64,000 bases of DNA from Citrobacter sp. Cu233 (GCF_030332225.1 NZ_JAOWIF010000035.1:124001-188000); one strand, 5' to 3'. Positions 17,915-28,688 are shown, counted from the stretch's first letter. Program-made: numbers and translations. Notes: a model not told the origin generated them from the letters alone.

Positions 17915-18493
17915 ATGTACCGGATCGTTCTGGGGAAAGTTTCTGATTTAAGCACCGGCGTACTGCCTCATGCTCTCTATGAGCAGGCACCGCAGGGTGC
18001 TCGCCGCGCACGCTGGCTGGCGGGCCGCGTGCTGCTTTCCCATGCCCTTTCGCCATTGCCTGATATCGTCTACGGTGAGCAAGGAAAACCGGCCTTTTCA
18101 GCCGACACGCCGCTGTGGTTCAATCTTAGCCACAGCGGTGATGACATTGCTCTGCTGCTTAGCGACGAAGGGGAAGTGGGCTGTGATATTGAAGTCGTGC
18201 GCCCGCGCGAAAACTGGAAGACGCTGGCGAATACGGTGTTCAGTCTTGGGGAACATGCCGAAATCGAAGCAGAACATCCGGACCACCAACTGGCGACTTT
18301 CTGGCGCATCTGGACGCGCAAAGAAGCCATCGTTAAGCAGCGTGGCGGCAGTGCCTGGCAAATTGTCAGCGTCGATAGCACTACGCTGACAACCTCGCTC
18401 TCTGTCAGCCAGTGCCAGCTCGAAACACTGAGTCTGGCCGTGTGCACGCCAACGCCATTTACCCTGACAGCCGACGCCGTGCAGAGGCTGTAA
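17915..18493 (+). CDS. acpT: 4'-phosphopantetheinyl transferase AcpT
   Basis: The 192-residue Sfp-type transferase matches E. coli AcpT closely. Family motifs are visible: LAGRVLLSHAL, FNLSHSGDDIALLL, VGCDIEVVRPR with the Mg-binding acidic pair, and FWRIWTRKEAIVKQRG. It transfers phosphopantetheine from CoA to the serine of ApeE and ApeF. In K-12 this gene lost its partner cluster; here it is still the last gene of the operon. The ATG at 17915 follows the apeR stop by one base; longer open frames lie inside apeR. Confidence 0.95.
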   Translation: MYRIVLGKVSDLSTGVLPHALYEQAPQGARRARWLAGRVLLSHALSPLPDIVYGEQGKPAFSADTPLWFNLSHSGDDIALLLSDEGEVGCDIEVVRPRENWKTLANTVFSLGEHAEIEAEHPDHQLATFWRIWTRKEAIVKQRGGSAWQIVSVDSTTLTTSLSVSQCQLETLSLAVCTPTPFTLTADAVQRL

Positions 18494-18536
18494 CTCCCGC
18501 ATTCCCTGTGCGCCGAGGCGCGACATGAAAGGTTAA

Positions 18537-18944
<408 letters not shown>

Positions 18945-18959
18945 GCCCTGCAATGATGT

Positions 18960-20084
18960 TTACGCCATGGTACCAATCGTCTTTCTGAAACGCAGCAAGG
19001 CTATCAGGAAGAACGCGCTGCCGATCGCCAGTAACGTCAGGAACTGTGGCCAGACAATATCCAACCCGGCGCCGCGATAGAGTATCGCTTGCGCGAGACT
19101 GACAAAGTGGGTGGTCGGCATGGTTAGCATGATGTCCTGCACGGCCTGCGGCATACTTTCACGCGGCGTAGAGCCCCCTGAGAGCATCTGTAACGGCAAC
19201 AGCACCAGAATCATCAGCAATCCCAGTTGCGGCATCGACCGTGCCAGTGTCCCCATAAAAATACCGATCGACGTCGTCGCAAACAGGCTCAGCGCCACAC
19301 CCAGCATAAATAGTGGTATCGAGCCTTCAATCGGCACGCCGAGTACCCCTTTCACCATCAACATCAGCGACAACCCGGAAACAACCAGCACCACCAGCCC
19401 CATCGACCAGATTTTTGCCATCATGATTTCAAACGGTGTCACCGGCATCACCAGCAGGTGCTCTATCGTCCCGTGCTCACGTTCGCGGATCAGCGCCGAC
19501 CCGGTGAGCACAATCGCCAGCATGGTAATGTTGTTGATAATTGCCATCACCGCCCCGAAGCGGGCAGGCTCCAGATTAGGGTTAAAGCGCATGCGCATTT
19601 CCAGTGCCACCGGCGGTTCAGTGTTGTCACGGTAACGCGCCACAAAGCTGTTTACTTCGCCACTGATGATATTCTGGATATAACTGTTGCCAGTAAACGC
19701 CTGACTCATTCGCGTGGCGTCCACGTTAACCTGAATATCCGGCTGTCGTCCTGCCAGCACATCGCGCTGAAAATCAGGTGGAATATTCACAGCAAAGGTA
19801 TAGCGCCCGGCATCCAGACCGGCATCCATTTCATCGGCAGTGATCATCTCCGGCGGTAAAAACCACGGGCGATAAAAGCTGTTCACAATTCGGTTCGACA
19901 GCTGCGACTGGTCCATATCGGCGATAGCAATCGGCGCAAGATGCAGCGAACCCGGCAGGACGGTGGCGGAAGAGTAAACTGATACCGTGAAAGCGAAAAC
20001 AATCAGCGTCAGCATCGCTTTGTCGCCCAGCAGGCTGCGCAACTCTTTGATACCAAGATTATAAATATTGCGTAATCGGCGCAT
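18960..20084 (-). CDS. yhhJ: ABC-2 type inner-membrane permease YhhJ
   Basis: This 374-residue membrane protein matches E. coli YhhJ. It has one N-terminal helix, a periplasmic domain (about 50-180) and five C-terminal helices typical of ABC-2 permeases. The RbbA stop overlaps two consecutive ATG codons (20087 and 20084) behind AGGAGG; I use the second for spacing and match to the E. coli start. It forms an export unit with rbbA and yhiI. It is convergent with nikR, with 15 bases between stops and no visible terminator. Confidence 0.93.
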   Translation of the reverse strand: MRRLRNIYNLGIKELRSLLGDKAMLTLIVFAFTVSVYSSATVLPGSLHLAPIAIADMDQSQLSNRIVNSFYRPWFLPPEMITADEMDAGLDAGRYTFAVNIPPDFQRDVLAGRQPDIQVNVDATRMSQAFTGNSYIQNIISGEVNSFVARYRDNTEPPVALEMRMRFNPNLEPARFGAVMAIINNITMLAIVLTGSALIREREHGTIEHLLVMPVTPFEIMMAKIWSMGLVVLVVSGLSLMLMVKGVLGVPIEGSIPLFMLGVALSLFATTSIGIFMGTLARSMPQLGLLMILVLLPLQMLSGGSTPRESMPQAVQDIMLTMPTTHFVSLAQAILYRGAGLDIVWPQFLTLLAIGSAFFLIALLRFRKTIGTMA

Positions 20085-22831
20085 CATCCCTCCTGTTTTT
20101 TCAGCAGTAATACGCTCAGACCGATCACCACCGGAATGGCGATTGCCAACGGGATAAACAGCTGCCACAGATCCATCAGATCCAACGCTTTAGAGAACGT
20201 TCCACGCGCAATGGTCAGAAAATGACTGGTCGGGTAAATTTCACCAATCCAGCGGCCCGGCCCTTCCAGCGAAGCCACCGGGTCGATCATCCCAGAAAAC
20301 TGCGTTGCCGGGATCAGCGTGATAATCGCGGTACCAAAAATGGCGGCGATCTGGCTTTTCATAAACGTGGAGATTAACAGCCCCAGTCCGGTAGCAATGG
20401 TGACGTACAGCAGCGCGGCCAGCGTCAGGGTTAAAAAACTCCCCTTATGCGGCACGCCGAACACAAACACCGACAACGCGCACAGCAGCAGGAAGTTAAG
20501 CATCCCCAGCACGATGTACGGCAACTGTTTGCCGAGTAAAAACTCACTACGGGTGGTAGGAGTAACGTACAGGTTGATAATCGATCCCAGTTCTTTTTCG
20601 CGCACCACGCTGAGTGCGCTGAGCATGGAAGGGATCATCATCAACAGCAGCGGGATCACCGCCGGAACAATCGCCGGCAGGCTCTTCACATCCGGGTTAT
20701 AGCGATAACGCGTTTCAATGGTCATCAGCCCGTTTTGCCCGCTGGCGTTGGGTTGACGCGCCATCACATCCTGCAGCCAGGTCTGGTGCATTGCCTGTAC
20801 GTAACCCCTTACCGTTTCGGCCCGGCTCGGCATCGCGCCATCAACCCAGACGCCAATCTTAACCGGCGTTCCGCGCGCGATATCGCGGCCAAAGTTGGGT
20901 GGGATTTCTATTGCCACCGCCACTTCGCCCGAGCGCATACGCTTGTCCAGCTCGTCATAGCTGGTGAGCGGCGGCTGCTCGATAAAATAGCGCGATCCCG
21001 CCAGATTCAGCGTCCACGCCTGGCTGCTGACGGTCTGGTCACGGTCGAGTACGGAGAAACGCAAGTTTTCCACATCCATGCTGATGCCGTAACCCATGAT
21101 CAGCATCAGGATCACCGTACCCATCAGCGCCAGCGTTGAACGCACCGGGTCGCGCCGCAGCTCCAGCGCTTCACGCCGGCTGTAGCTGAACAAGCGCCGC
21201 AGGCTAAAACCCTGGCGTGGCGGCTGACTGTGTTCATGCACCACCGGGGCAGCCGCTTGCGAAAGCGTCGTTTCCGGTGCCGGGCCCGCTGCTTCCTGTA
21301 GCCAGGAGATAAACGCCTCTTCCAGGTTGGCTGCGCCACGCTGCTTCACCAGTTCCTGCGGCGTACCGCTGGCGAGCACTTTTCCGGCGTGCATCAGCGA
21401 CATACGGTCGCAGCGCTCCGCCTCATTCATAAAGTGGGTAGAAATAAAAATGGTCACTTTATCCTGGCGCGACAGATCGACCATCAGTTGCCAGAACATA
21501 TCTCTCGCCACCGGATCAACACCGGAAGTCGGTTCGTCGAGAATCAACATTTCCGGGCGATGAATCACCGCCACGGCCAGCGACAGGCGCTGACGAATCC
21601 CCAGCGGTAAGGCACCAGGCAGCACATCGTCAACATCGGTCAGCGAAAAGCGTTCGCTCATCTCTTGCACGCGCCCGGGGATTTCCGCTTCGGGGATATG
21701 GAACAGCCGTGCATGAAGCTCAAGGTTTTGCCGCACGGTCAGCTCGCTGTAAAGCGAAAACGCCTGCGACATATAGCCCACCCGACGGCGGGTATCGATA
21801 TTCTTCGGGTCAACCGCTTGCCCAAACAACCACGCCTCACCTTCGCTTGCGGGCAGCAGCCCGGTGAGCATCTTCATGGTGGTGGATTTACCGCAGCCGT
21901 TGGAGCCGAGAAAACCGAAGATCTCCCCGCGGGGAATGCGAAAGTTAACGTGGTCAACAGCGACGAACTTGCCGAAGCGCATGGTCAGATCTTTCGCCTC
22001 AATGGCGACCTCTTCCTGCTCAGCGTGATACGGCGGGATCACCACCGGTTTATGCGCCTGACGCTGGGCTTCGGGTAACAGCGCGATAAACGCCTGCTCC
22101 AGCGTATCGCTGGTGGTTTGTTCGCGTAGCTGCTGCGCGCTGCCGGTGGCCAATACCTCACCCGCGTTCATCGCCACCAGCCAGTCGAAGCGCTCGGCTT
22201 CTTCCATGTACGCGGTGGCGACCAGCACGCTCATATTGGTCTGACGCTGGCGAATGCTGTTAATCAGATCCCAGAACTGGGCACGTGACAGCGGGTCTAC
22301 CCCCGTGGTGGGTTCATCAAGAATGAGCAATTCCGGGTCGTGGATCAACGCACAGCACAGCCCCAGTTTTTGTTTCATCCCGCCCGAGAGTTTCCCGGCA
22401 GGGCGGTCGCGAAACGGCGCCAGCCCGGTGCTGTTCAGCAGTTCGGTAATCCGTGCTTCACGCTCCGCTTTGTCATGGCCAAACAACCGTGCAAAGAAAT
22501 CGACGTTCTCATACACCGACAGGGTGTGGTACAGGTTTTTACCCAGCCCTTGCGGCATCCAGGCAATACGCGGGCAGACATCACGACGATGCTTCGGGTC
22601 ACGCATGTCGCCACCCAGCACCATCACGTTACCCTGTTCAATCACCCGCGCACCGGAAATAAGCGACAGCAGGCTCGATTTTCCGACGCCATCCGGCCCA
22701 ATCAGCCCCACCATACAGCGGGCGGGGATATCCAGCGTGATATTGTTCAGCGCGACCGTTGTCCCGTAATGCTGACTCACGCCGTCAAGGTGCGCCACGG
22801 GAGGAACGGGAACCAGCGCCAGATGCGTCAT
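20084..22831 (-). CDS. rbbA: Ribosome-associated ATPase / ABC transporter RbbA
   Basis: The 915-residue fusion carries two ABC ATPase domains and a C-terminal ABC-2 permease. Walker A motifs are [11 protein letters not shown] (domain 1) and [12 protein letters not shown] (domain 2). The signature is LSGGMKQKL in domain 1 and the degenerate LPLGIRQRL in domain 2. The membrane part begins near residue 550. E. coli RbbA binds ribosomes and stimulates translation, while its layout and neighbours argue for a transporter. It overlaps yhiI and yhhJ. Confidence 0.95.
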   Translation of the reverse strand: MTHLALVPVPPVAHLDGVSQHYGTTVALNNITLDIPARCMVGLIGPDGVGKSSLLSLISGARVIEQGNVMVLGGDMRDPKHRRDVCPRIAWMPQGLGKNLYHTLSVYENVDFFARLFGHDKAEREARITELLNSTGLAPFRDRPAGKLSGGMKQKLGLCCALIHDPELLILDEPTTGVDPLSRAQFWDLINSIRQRQTNMSVLVATAYMEEAERFDWLVAMNAGEVLATGSAQQLREQTTSDTLEQAFIALLPEAQRQAHKPVVIPPYHAEQEEVAIEAKDLTMRFGKFVAVDHVNFRIPRGEIFGFLGSNGCGKSTTMKMLTGLLPASEGEAWLFGQAVDPKNIDTRRRVGYMSQAFSLYSELTVRQNLELHARLFHIPEAEIPGRVQEMSERFSLTDVDDVLPGALPLGIRQRLSLAVAVIHRPEMLILDEPTSGVDPVARDMFWQLMVDLSRQDKVTIFISTHFMNEAERCDRMSLMHAGKVLASGTPQELVKQRGAANLEEAFISWLQEAAGPAPETTLSQAAAPVVHEHSQPPRQGFSLRRLFSYSRREALELRRDPVRSTLALMGTVILMLIMGYGISMDVENLRFSVLDRDQTVSSQAWTLNLAGSRYFIEQPPLTSYDELDKRMRSGEVAVAIEIPPNFGRDIARGTPVKIGVWVDGAMPSRAETVRGYVQAMHQTWLQDVMARQPNASGQNGLMTIETRYRYNPDVKSLPAIVPAVIPLLLMMIPSMLSALSVVREKELGSIINLYVTPTTRSEFLLGKQLPYIVLGMLNFLLLCALSVFVFGVPHKGSFLTLTLAALLYVTIATGLGLLISTFMKSQIAAIFGTAIITLIPATQFSGMIDPVASLEGPGRWIGEIYPTSHFLTIARGTFSKALDLMDLWQLFIPLAIAIPVVIGLSVLLLKKQEG

Positions 22832-23895
22832 TGCGGCAACCTCACCACCAGGGAGTCAGGCCAGGCGCGACGTTCATCCAGACGCACCCAGGCCATGCCC
22901 GGCAGGCCGGTTTTCACGTACTCCAGGTGCTGCTGTAACAGCTCCGGCGGGATACGCGCTTTCACGCGGAACATCAGTTTTAGCCGCTCATCACTGGTTT
23001 CAACCGTTTTCGGCGTAAACTGCGCGACGCTGGCGACAAAGCTGATGGTTGCCGGAATACGCAGATCCGGCGCGGCATCCAGCACCAGTCGCGCTTCACC
23101 GCCAATCTTCAGCAGGCCAGCCTGTTCGGTCGGCAAGAAGAACGTCATATAGACATCGCTGAGATCGACCATATTCAGCACGCGCCCGCCTGCTGACAGC
23201 ACCTCGCCCGGTTCAGCCACGCGGTACTGCACGCGCCCGTCGCGCGGGGCTTTAAGCTCGCTATCATCGATATCTGCTGCAATGCGTCGTTCGGTAGCCT
23301 GTGCAGCTTCGACCCGGGTTTGTGCCTGGATAATACTGGTGCGGGCGGCTTCAATCGCAGCTTTCGCGGCAGAGACCTGTGCTTTTGCCGATTCCAGCGC
23401 AGCACGCGCGCTTTCAGCAGCGGCCCTGTCGTCATCCAGTTGTTGCTCAGACACCGCACCACGCTGGGACAGTGAACGGGAGCGCAGGTGGCGTTTAGAG
23501 ACCGACTGCAGCTCTGCTTCACGCTGTTTGACTACCGACTGCGCGGCCCGCATTTCACTTTGCCGTTGTTCCAGCAGCGCCCGTGCCGCCGCCACCGCAC
23601 TTTCCGCTTCTTTGATTTGCGCGACCGCTTCCAGTCGCTGCTCGTGCAGCACGCGGGTATCCATTTTCGCCAGCACCTCGCCCTGACGGACAAACTGCCC
23701 TTCCGACACGAGGATCGTATCAATACGTCCGGCAATTTTGGTGGCGATATCCACTTCAGTGGCTTCAATTCTGCCGTTGCTGGCTGCAAACCCTTCAGGT
23801 ATCCCCGCAGGACGTAGCATCCACCATGCTATCGCGGCCACCACCACCAGGATGCCCGCTCCCCACCACACCAAATGACGCTTAAACTTATCCAT
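22828..23895 (-). CDS. yhiI: HlyD-family periplasmic adaptor YhiI
   Basis: This 355-residue membrane fusion protein has an N-terminal anchor (about 9-28), a lipoyl-like beta half ([23 protein letters not shown]), a long alpha-helical hairpin (about 85-220, rich in Ala, Glu and Arg) and a C-terminal beta-barrel. It matches E. coli YhiI. It should link the RbbA/YhhJ exporter to an outer-membrane channel. Its ATG end overlaps the rbbA start by four bases. Confidence 0.94.
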   Translation of the reverse strand: MDKFKRHLVWWGAGILVVVAAIAWWMLRPAGIPEGFAASNGRIEATEVDIATKIAGRIDTILVSEGQFVRQGEVLAKMDTRVLHEQRLEAVAQIKEAESAVAAARALLEQRQSEMRAAQSVVKQREAELQSVSKRHLRSRSLSQRGAVSEQQLDDDRAAAESARAALESAKAQVSAAKAAIEAARTSIIQAQTRVEAAQATERRIAADIDDSELKAPRDGRVQYRVAEPGEVLSAGGRVLNMVDLSDVYMTFFLPTEQAGLLKIGGEARLVLDAAPDLRIPATISFVASVAQFTPKTVETSDERLKLMFRVKARIPPELLQQHLEYVKTGLPGMAWVRLDERRAWPDSLVVRLPQ

Positions 23896-24246
23896 ATTCG
23901 ACCCGCCGTAATCCCTGTTATCAAACGATGCGTGTCACAAAACCCACTGAACAGCTATTCAGTGAGAGATTCCATCCGGGATGAGAAGGAATGAAAAACG
24001 ATGGCCAAAGAGCGGACAGGCGTTAAGGCAACGCTTACCGCGAAGGAAGTGAATGACGAAAATGCTGTGAAATCGGGTAGTAATGTTGTCATCATCAGCG
24101 TTCCTGGCCGGAAATGAAACACGCATACTCATAACTGCTATCTATTGAATACTAACACCTGGATTCGATATGTCTATTCGGTTGTTCTCGCGATGTCATC
24201 GACCAAAACAGTGTCCGGCAATCCGCTCGCCGGACACCTATAGTGC
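23896..24246. other. Intergenic region upstream of yhiI
   Basis: About 350 bases without a convincing gene. They should hold the yhiI promoter on the minus strand. A 38-codon plus-strand frame (24001-24117, starting MAKERTGVK) has no good ribosome site and is unlikely to be real. A strong hairpin at 24211-24237 ends the decayed minus-strand genes to the right. Confidence 0.6.
24206..24237 (-). terminator. Intrinsic terminator of the decayed adh operon
   Basis: On the minus strand GTGTCCGGC pairs with GCCGGACAC (24211-24219 and 24229-24237) around a nine-base loop, and TGTTTTGG follows. It lies 10 bases after the stop of the alcohol dehydrogenase remnant. Confidence 0.65.
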
Positions 24247-24536
24247 TTAAAAAGCTTGCTGATAAAGTCGCAACGCATCGCCTTCAGTAAGCGTCACAGG
24301 ATTGTTATCCAGTAAACGGGTCTGTTGCATGGCATCCTGAGCCAATATCGCCAGTGTTTCAGCAGGTATATCGACATCGCGCCACCTTTTCAGTGCACCA
24401 GATTCAGCAATAATGCGTACCATCGCAGCAATAAATATCGCGGCTGAATAATCTCCCCAGCTCGGGATGCTCCCGCCCACTCGACGATAATTTCCGGTAC
24501 AGTTGAAAACGTAAAATCCTTCATGACATTGTTCAT
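24247..24536 (-). pseudogene. Iron-containing alcohol dehydrogenase remnant (internal deletion)
   Basis: An ATG at 24536 behind AGGAG starts MNNVMKDFTFSTVPEIIVEW, the N-terminus typical of iron-dependent alcohol dehydrogenase or maleylacetate reductase proteins. After about 24 codons the frame breaks, and another frame continues into a bona fide C-terminus (ALKRWRDVDIPAETLAILAQ, ending LRLYQQAF). The family normally has about 350-390 residues, so around 270 codons, including the NAD and iron sites, are gone. The gene is dead. It follows the monooxygenase-like gene on the same strand, probably as one former operon. Confidence 0.75.
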
Positions 24537-24569
24537 TGATGTACTCCTGGTAGTAAAAATGGCCAGCGT

Positions 24570-24884
24570 TTAACTACGCGGTGCATCGGCATGAGTGAGA
24601 AAGCTTTTCACCTCTTTACGCTCAAGCAACGGATTGATAATCCCAACGCCAATACGTTGAAAATGCTACGTTTGTCGATGAAGCTCGAGGCCCTCAGGAC
24701 AACGATAGGTTTCAACAATAACGAAGCGGTCGTCGTCTTCTGTCGAGCGGAAAAACGTATAGGTGATGTTTTCAGGTTCGTTACGCGTCGCCTCTGCCAG
24801 CAGTCTGAGCACATCATTGACCTTGTCCCCCGTTCCCTGACGAGAAAAGTAATGTGCAATAACAAAAAGTTGTGAATTCTCCAT
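24570..24884 (-). pseudogene. Antibiotic biosynthesis monooxygenase-domain gene with in-frame amber
   Basis: An ATG at 24884 opens a frame starting MENSQLFVIAHYFSRQGTGD with the ABM/YgiN-like ferredoxin fold pattern. The frame stops at TAG 24666-24668 after RCPEGLELHRQT. The same frame continues without another break as HFQRIGVGIINPLLERKE up to TAA at 24570-24572. The full product would be about 104 residues, the normal size for this domain. One base change (for example GAG or CAG to TAG) therefore explains the interruption. A 72-residue truncated product could still be made. Confidence 0.7.
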
Positions 24885-25188
24885 AGCCGGGCTCCCGGAA
24901 GCCTGATGCCACTATCGGCGGCAACACATTTCGGTCAGCCTGTACGACGCTATTGCAATATCCACCCAAAATAGGTGTTGAATACGAAGTTCGCTTTTAT
25001 CCTAAATTTCACCGTTAACAACAAAAACCTTAAAATTCATAAATATATACCCACTCACATTTGAACATGATTATTTAAAGCGCTAATTTTTCGTTATGTT
25101 GATCACATTCACATCAAAATAATGGTGATCTTAAAATAGGTTTTAAATATTGTGGTCAGGCCGCTAGACCACAATAAGAGGATATATC
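24885..25188. other. Divergent regulatory region upstream of the acid-sugar operon
   Basis: About 300 AT-rich bases separate the decayed minus-strand genes from the transporter gene. They contain a 9-bp inverted repeat (25149-25175) directly before the ribosome site and, around 25096-25118, a CRP-like but imperfect sequence (TGTTGATCACATTCACATCA). No confident -35/-10 pair was assigned. Confidence 0.5.
25149..25175 (+). promoter_or_regulatory. Palindromic operator before the transporter gene
   Basis: ATTGTGGTC (25149-25157) and GACCACAAT (25167-25175) are perfect inverted arms with nine bases between. TGGTCAGGCC in the left half resembles FadR/PdhR-type GntR sites (TGGTCnGACC). The element sits 13 bases before the ATG, next to the ribosome site, and is a likely target of the GntR/FCD regulator at 30269-30940. 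Confidence 0.5.
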
Positions 25189-26478
25189 ATGAAAAGAAAA
25201 ACAATGGGATGGCTTATCGTTTTTCTTCTTTTTATAGTTTACATGCTTAACTATATGGATCGTTCAGCATTGTCGATCACCGCTCCACTCATCGAAAAGG
25301 AATTAGGATTCAATGCTGCTGAGATGGGTATGATATTCAGCGCATTCTTTGTTGGTTATGCACTATTTAACTTTATCGGTGGCTGGGCCAGTGACCGATT
25401 TGGCCCCAAAACAGTATTTCTGGTCGCCGCATTACTCTGGTCAGTATTTTGTGGGATGACCAGTCTGGTTACTGGCTTATGGACTATGCTGGCTGTTCGC
25501 GTATTATTCGGCATGGCTGAAGGGCCGGTCAGTGCTGCAGGTAACAAAATTATCAACAACTGGATTTCGCGTAAAGAATCTGCCACTGCTATCGGTATTT
25601 TCAGCGCTGGATCGCCGTTGGGTGGCGCAATTTCCGGTCCGGTAGTTGGCCTGCTGGCTCTTTCATTAGGCTGGCGTCCGGCATTCGGTATTATTTTCCT
25701 GTTTGGTTTAGCCTGGGTATTACTTTGGTATTTCATTGCCAGTGATAAACCCTCAAAAAGTAAACACCTTGCCCCGGAAGAACGGGTCGATTTTGAAAAC
25801 CATGATGACATCATTTTAGCGGATGACGGTAAAGCGATGCCTTCTCTCGGCTACTACATGAAGCAGCCGATGGTGTGGGCAACGACGCTGGCCTTCTTCA
25901 GCTATAACTACATACTCTTTTTCTTCCTGACCTGGTTCCCAAGCTATCTGAACCACTCGCTACATCTTGATATTAAAGAAATCAGTATTGCAACCGTGAT
26001 TCCTTGGGTGATTGGTGCAATCGGCATGGTATTGGGTGGCGTATGCTCTGACTTTATCTATCGGGTAACGGGCAATGCCCTGCTTTCTCGCCGTCTCATT
26101 CTCGGTGTTTGCCTGGCTGGAGCGGCAATCTGTGTGGCGGTTTCTGGAACGGTTACCACTATCGGCAGTGCCGTTGGACTGATGTCAGTCTCGTTATTCC
26201 TGCTGTATTTGACTGGTCCTATTTATTGGGCAGTTATTCAGGATGTCGTGCACAAAGATAAAGTGGGTAGCGTCGGTGGCGCCATGCATGGGCTGGCAAA
26301 TATATCCGGAATTATTGGCCCTCTGGTCACCGGATTTATTGTTCAGTTCAGCGGTAAATATGATTACGCATTCTATCTGGCTGGTGCTATTGCGATTGTT
26401 TCCAGCTGTCTGGTATTCGTATTTGTCAAAAATAAAGGATTAAAAACAAATGAAAGTCAAAGCTGTCTACATCAATAA
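25189..26478 (+). CDS. MFS transporter, anion:cation symporter (hexuronate/aldonate type)
   Basis: This 429-residue protein has 12 predicted helices and the ACS-family pattern of ExuT and related carriers: NYMDRSALSITAPLIEKELG in helix 1, GGWASDRFGPK in the first cytoplasmic loop, and RVLFGMAEGPVSAAGNKI in helix 4. It most likely imports an acid sugar used by the downstream enzymes. AAGAGGA lies just before the ATG. The next gene begins 29 bases before this one ends, which couples the two. The exact substrate is not readable. Confidence 0.85.
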   Translation: MKRKTMGWLIVFLLFIVYMLNYMDRSALSITAPLIEKELGFNAAEMGMIFSAFFVGYALFNFIGGWASDRFGPKTVFLVAALLWSVFCGMTSLVTGLWTMLAVRVLFGMAEGPVSAAGNKIINNWISRKESATAIGIFSAGSPLGGAISGPVVGLLALSLGWRPAFGIIFLFGLAWVLLWYFIASDKPSKSKHLAPEERVDFENHDDIILADDGKAMPSLGYYMKQPMVWATTLAFFSYNYILFFFLTWFPSYLNHSLHLDIKEISIATVIPWVIGAIGMVLGGVCSDFIYRVTGNALLSRRLILGVCLAGAAICVAVSGTVTTIGSAVGLMSVSLFLLYLTGPIYWAVIQDVVHKDKVGSVGGAMHGLANISGIIGPLVTGFIVQFSGKYDYAFYLAGAIAIVSSCLVFVFVKNKGLKTNESQSCLHQ

Positions 26479-27475
26479 ACCTGGTGAAATTGAAACCCGT
26501 TGGGTTGATTATCCAGAAAAGAAAGATAATGAAGTATTAATAAAAGTTGATGCTGCTGGAATATGTGGCTCTGATATAGGTGCATTTCGCGGCACTAATC
26601 CCCTGGTGACCTATCCACGTATTATTGGACATGAAGTCACTGGTATTGTTATTAAACAAGGCAATGGCATGCCAGAAAATATTAAGGAAGGTGACCGCGT
26701 TATTGTTGATCCTTATATTTATTGTGGTCATTGCTATCCCTGCTCAGTGGGGAGAACAAATTGCTGTGAAAACCTGAAGGTCATTGGCGTACATATTGAT
26801 GGTGCGATGCAGGAGGTGGTTGCTCACCCCGCGCATTTGATTCACAAAATCCCGGATGACGTCGCCACTGAGATGGCTCCGTTGGCTGAACCACTGACGA
26901 TCGCACTGCATGCGCTACATCGCGCCAAACTGACGGCCGGGGAGCATATCGCCATTATTGGAGCCGGTGCGATTGGTCTGATGGCAGCATTGAGCGCATT
27001 GCGCTACGGTGCGACGCCAATTCTGATCGATATCGTGGACGAACGACTTCAGTACGCAAAATCGCTGGGTGTGCCTTACGTCATCAATCCGTCGAACACC
27101 CAGGTTGTTGAGGCGATAAAAGATATCACGCAAGGGACGATGGCGCAGGTTGTCGTCGAAGCATCTGGTGCCAACAGTGCAATTCGCGAAACGCTGGATC
27201 TTGCTTCGTTTGCGGGTCGTATTGCTTTCACCGGCTGGCCAAAACAGGAGACATCGTTACCCACTAACCTGATCACGTTTAAAGAGTTGGATCTGCGCGG
27301 ATCACGTACCAGTGCTGGCGAATTCGAAGAAGCGTTACAGATGCTGGCTACGCTGAACATTAATCCTGCGGATGTCGTCAGCAAGGTGGTGAATATTGAT
27401 GATGTGCCTGACGCCGTGAAGGAACTCGATCAATACCCGGAACGCTATCTGAAGATCAATGCGACCTTTCATTAA
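26450..27475 (+). CDS. Zinc-dependent dehydrogenase, RspB/LgoD-like (possible L-gulonate or L-galactonate 5-dehydrogenase)
   Basis: This 341-residue medium-chain dehydrogenase has the catalytic zinc region (Cys39 in GICGSD, His61-Glu62 in GHEV), four structural zinc cysteines (92, 95, 98, 106) in [15 protein letters not shown], and the NAD motif GAGAIGL at 171-177. It resembles E. coli RspB and the L-galactonate dehydrogenase LgoD. With UxuA and UxuB downstream, oxidation of L-gulonate to D-fructuronate would feed the pathway directly; this assignment is an inference. L-idonate- or sorbitol-type activity is the main alternative. Confidence 0.8.
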   Translation: MKVKAVYINKPGEIETRWVDYPEKKDNEVLIKVDAAGICGSDIGAFRGTNPLVTYPRIIGHEVTGIVIKQGNGMPENIKEGDRVIVDPYIYCGHCYPCSVGRTNCCENLKVIGVHIDGAMQEVVAHPAHLIHKIPDDVATEMAPLAEPLTIALHALHRAKLTAGEHIAIIGAGAIGLMAALSALRYGATPILIDIVDERLQYAKSLGVPYVINPSNTQVVEAIKDITQGTMAQVVVEASGANSAIRETLDLASFAGRIAFTGWPKQETSLPTNLITFKELDLRGSRTSAGEFEEALQMLATLNINPADVVSKVVNIDDVPDAVKELDQYPERYLKINATFH

Positions 27476-27495
27476 TTTTTCCAGGAGATAAAGCG

Positions 27496-28680
27496 ATGGA
27501 ACAAACCTGGCGTTGGTATGGCCCGAACGATCCCGTGTCGTTGTCCGATGTTCGTCAAGCCGGTGCAACGGGTGTGGTCACTGCGCTGCACCATATTCCA
27601 AACGGTGAAGTCTGGTCCGTAGAAGAAATTCTCAAACGCAAAACGATCGTGGAAAAAGCCGGTCTGGTCTGGTCGGTCGTGGAAAGCGTGCCGATCCATG
27701 AAGACATCAAGACCCACACGGGCCAGTACGATCTGTGGATCAAGAATTACCAGCAGACGCTGCGCAATCTCGCCCAATGCGGCATCTTTACCGTGTGCTA
27801 CAACTTTATGCCGGTTCTGGACTGGACCCGTACCGACCTGGAGTATGTGCTACCGGACGGTTCAAAGGCTCTGCGCTTTGACCAGATTGAGTTTGCCGCC
27901 TTTGAACTGCATATCCTCAAGCGTCCCGGTGCGGAAGCGGACTACAGCGCGGAGGAAATTGCACAGGCTCACCAGCGTTTTGCGAAGATGAGCGAAGAGG
28001 ACAAAGCCCGGCTGACGCGAAATATCATTGCAGGTCTGCCTGGTGCCGAGGAAGGCTATACGCTGGACCAATTCCGTCGCCACCTTGCAACCTATAAAGA
28101 TATCGACAAAACGGCCTTACGGGAAAATTTCGCCAGGTTCCTGAAAGCCATTATCCCGGTAGCGGAAGAAGTGGGTGTACGCATGGCGGTTCATCCGGAC
28201 GATCCACCGCGCCCAATTCTGGGCCTGCCGCGCATCGTTTCTACTGTAGAAGATATGCAGTGGATGGTGGATACCGTAAACAGTAGCGCCAACGGTTTTA
28301 CGATGTGTACAGGATCTTACGGCGTACGCGCAGACAACGATCTGGTGGATATGATCAAACAGTTCGGCCCGCGGATTTACTTTACGCACCTGCGTTCCAC
28401 TCAACGCGAAGAGAATCCCAAAACCTTCCATGAGGCGGCGCATCTTTCCGGGGATGTCGATATGTACAGCGTCGTGAAAGCGATAGTCGAAGAAGAACAG
28501 CGACGTAAAGCTGAAGGCAATGCCTCACTCATCCCCATGCGACCAGACCATGGTCATCAAATGCTTGATGATCTGAAAAAGAAAACCAATCCAGGGTATT
28601 CCGCTATTGGTCGCCTTAAAGGCCTGGCTGAAGTACGCGGCGTTGAACTGGCTATCCAGCGCGCCTTCTTCAATCAGTAA
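27496..28680 (+). CDS. uxuA: Mannonate dehydratase UxuA-type
   Basis: The 394-residue product matches UxuA over its length, starting [20 protein letters not shown] and containing [20 protein letters not shown] and [11 protein letters not shown] with the metal-binding histidines. It dehydrates D-mannonate to 2-keto-3-deoxygluconate, using Fe/Mn, in the cytoplasm. AGGAG stands 8 bases before the ATG. A proper terminator follows the gene. This may be a second copy in the genome, because the standard uxuAB locus of relatives lies elsewhere. Confidence 0.93.
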   Translation: MEQTWRWYGPNDPVSLSDVRQAGATGVVTALHHIPNGEVWSVEEILKRKTIVEKAGLVWSVVESVPIHEDIKTHTGQYDLWIKNYQQTLRNLAQCGIFTVCYNFMPVLDWTRTDLEYVLPDGSKALRFDQIEFAAFELHILKRPGAEADYSAEEIAQAHQRFAKMSEEDKARLTRNIIAGLPGAEEGYTLDQFRRHLATYKDIDKTALRENFARFLKAIIPVAEEVGVRMAVHPDDPPRPILGLPRIVSTVEDMQWMVDTVNSSANGFTMCTGSYGVRADNDLVDMIKQFGPRIYFTHLRSTQREENPKTFHEAAHLSGDVDMYSVVKAIVEEEQRRKAEGNASLIPMRPDHGHQMLDDLKKKTNPGYSAIGRLKGLAEVRGVELAIQRAFFNQ

Positions 28681-28688
28681 CCACATTG

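Larger units (their letters stand above)
2771..18493 (+). other. Complete aryl polyene (APE) biosynthesis operon plus acpT
   Basis: Nineteen consecutive plus-strand genes run from an outer lipoprotein to the phosphopantetheinyl transferase AcpT. Most borders are ATGA overlaps or overlaps of 10-32 bases, which indicates one translationally coupled operon. Gene content and order equal the apeA-apeR set defined for Xenorhabdus APE pigments and match the E. coli O157:H7 cluster next to acpT. APEs are 4-hydroxyphenyl-type polyenes anchored in the outer membrane that protect against oxidative stress and influence biofilm. The ape letters below are assigned from gene order and family, not from a search. 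Confidence 0.93.

Noticed and set aside
24001-24117. 38-codon plus-strand frame MAKERTGVK
   Set aside because: No proper ribosome site, no recognisable similarity and no supporting context.
24666-24668. Amber codon read as pyrrolysine or a programmed stop
   Set aside because: Enteric bacteria do not use TAG for pyrrolysine, and the neighbouring gene is also decayed, so a nonsense mutation is simpler.
25096-25118. CRP-like site before the transporter gene
   Set aside because: The two half sites are seven instead of six bases apart and one half is poor, so it was not listed as a binding site.
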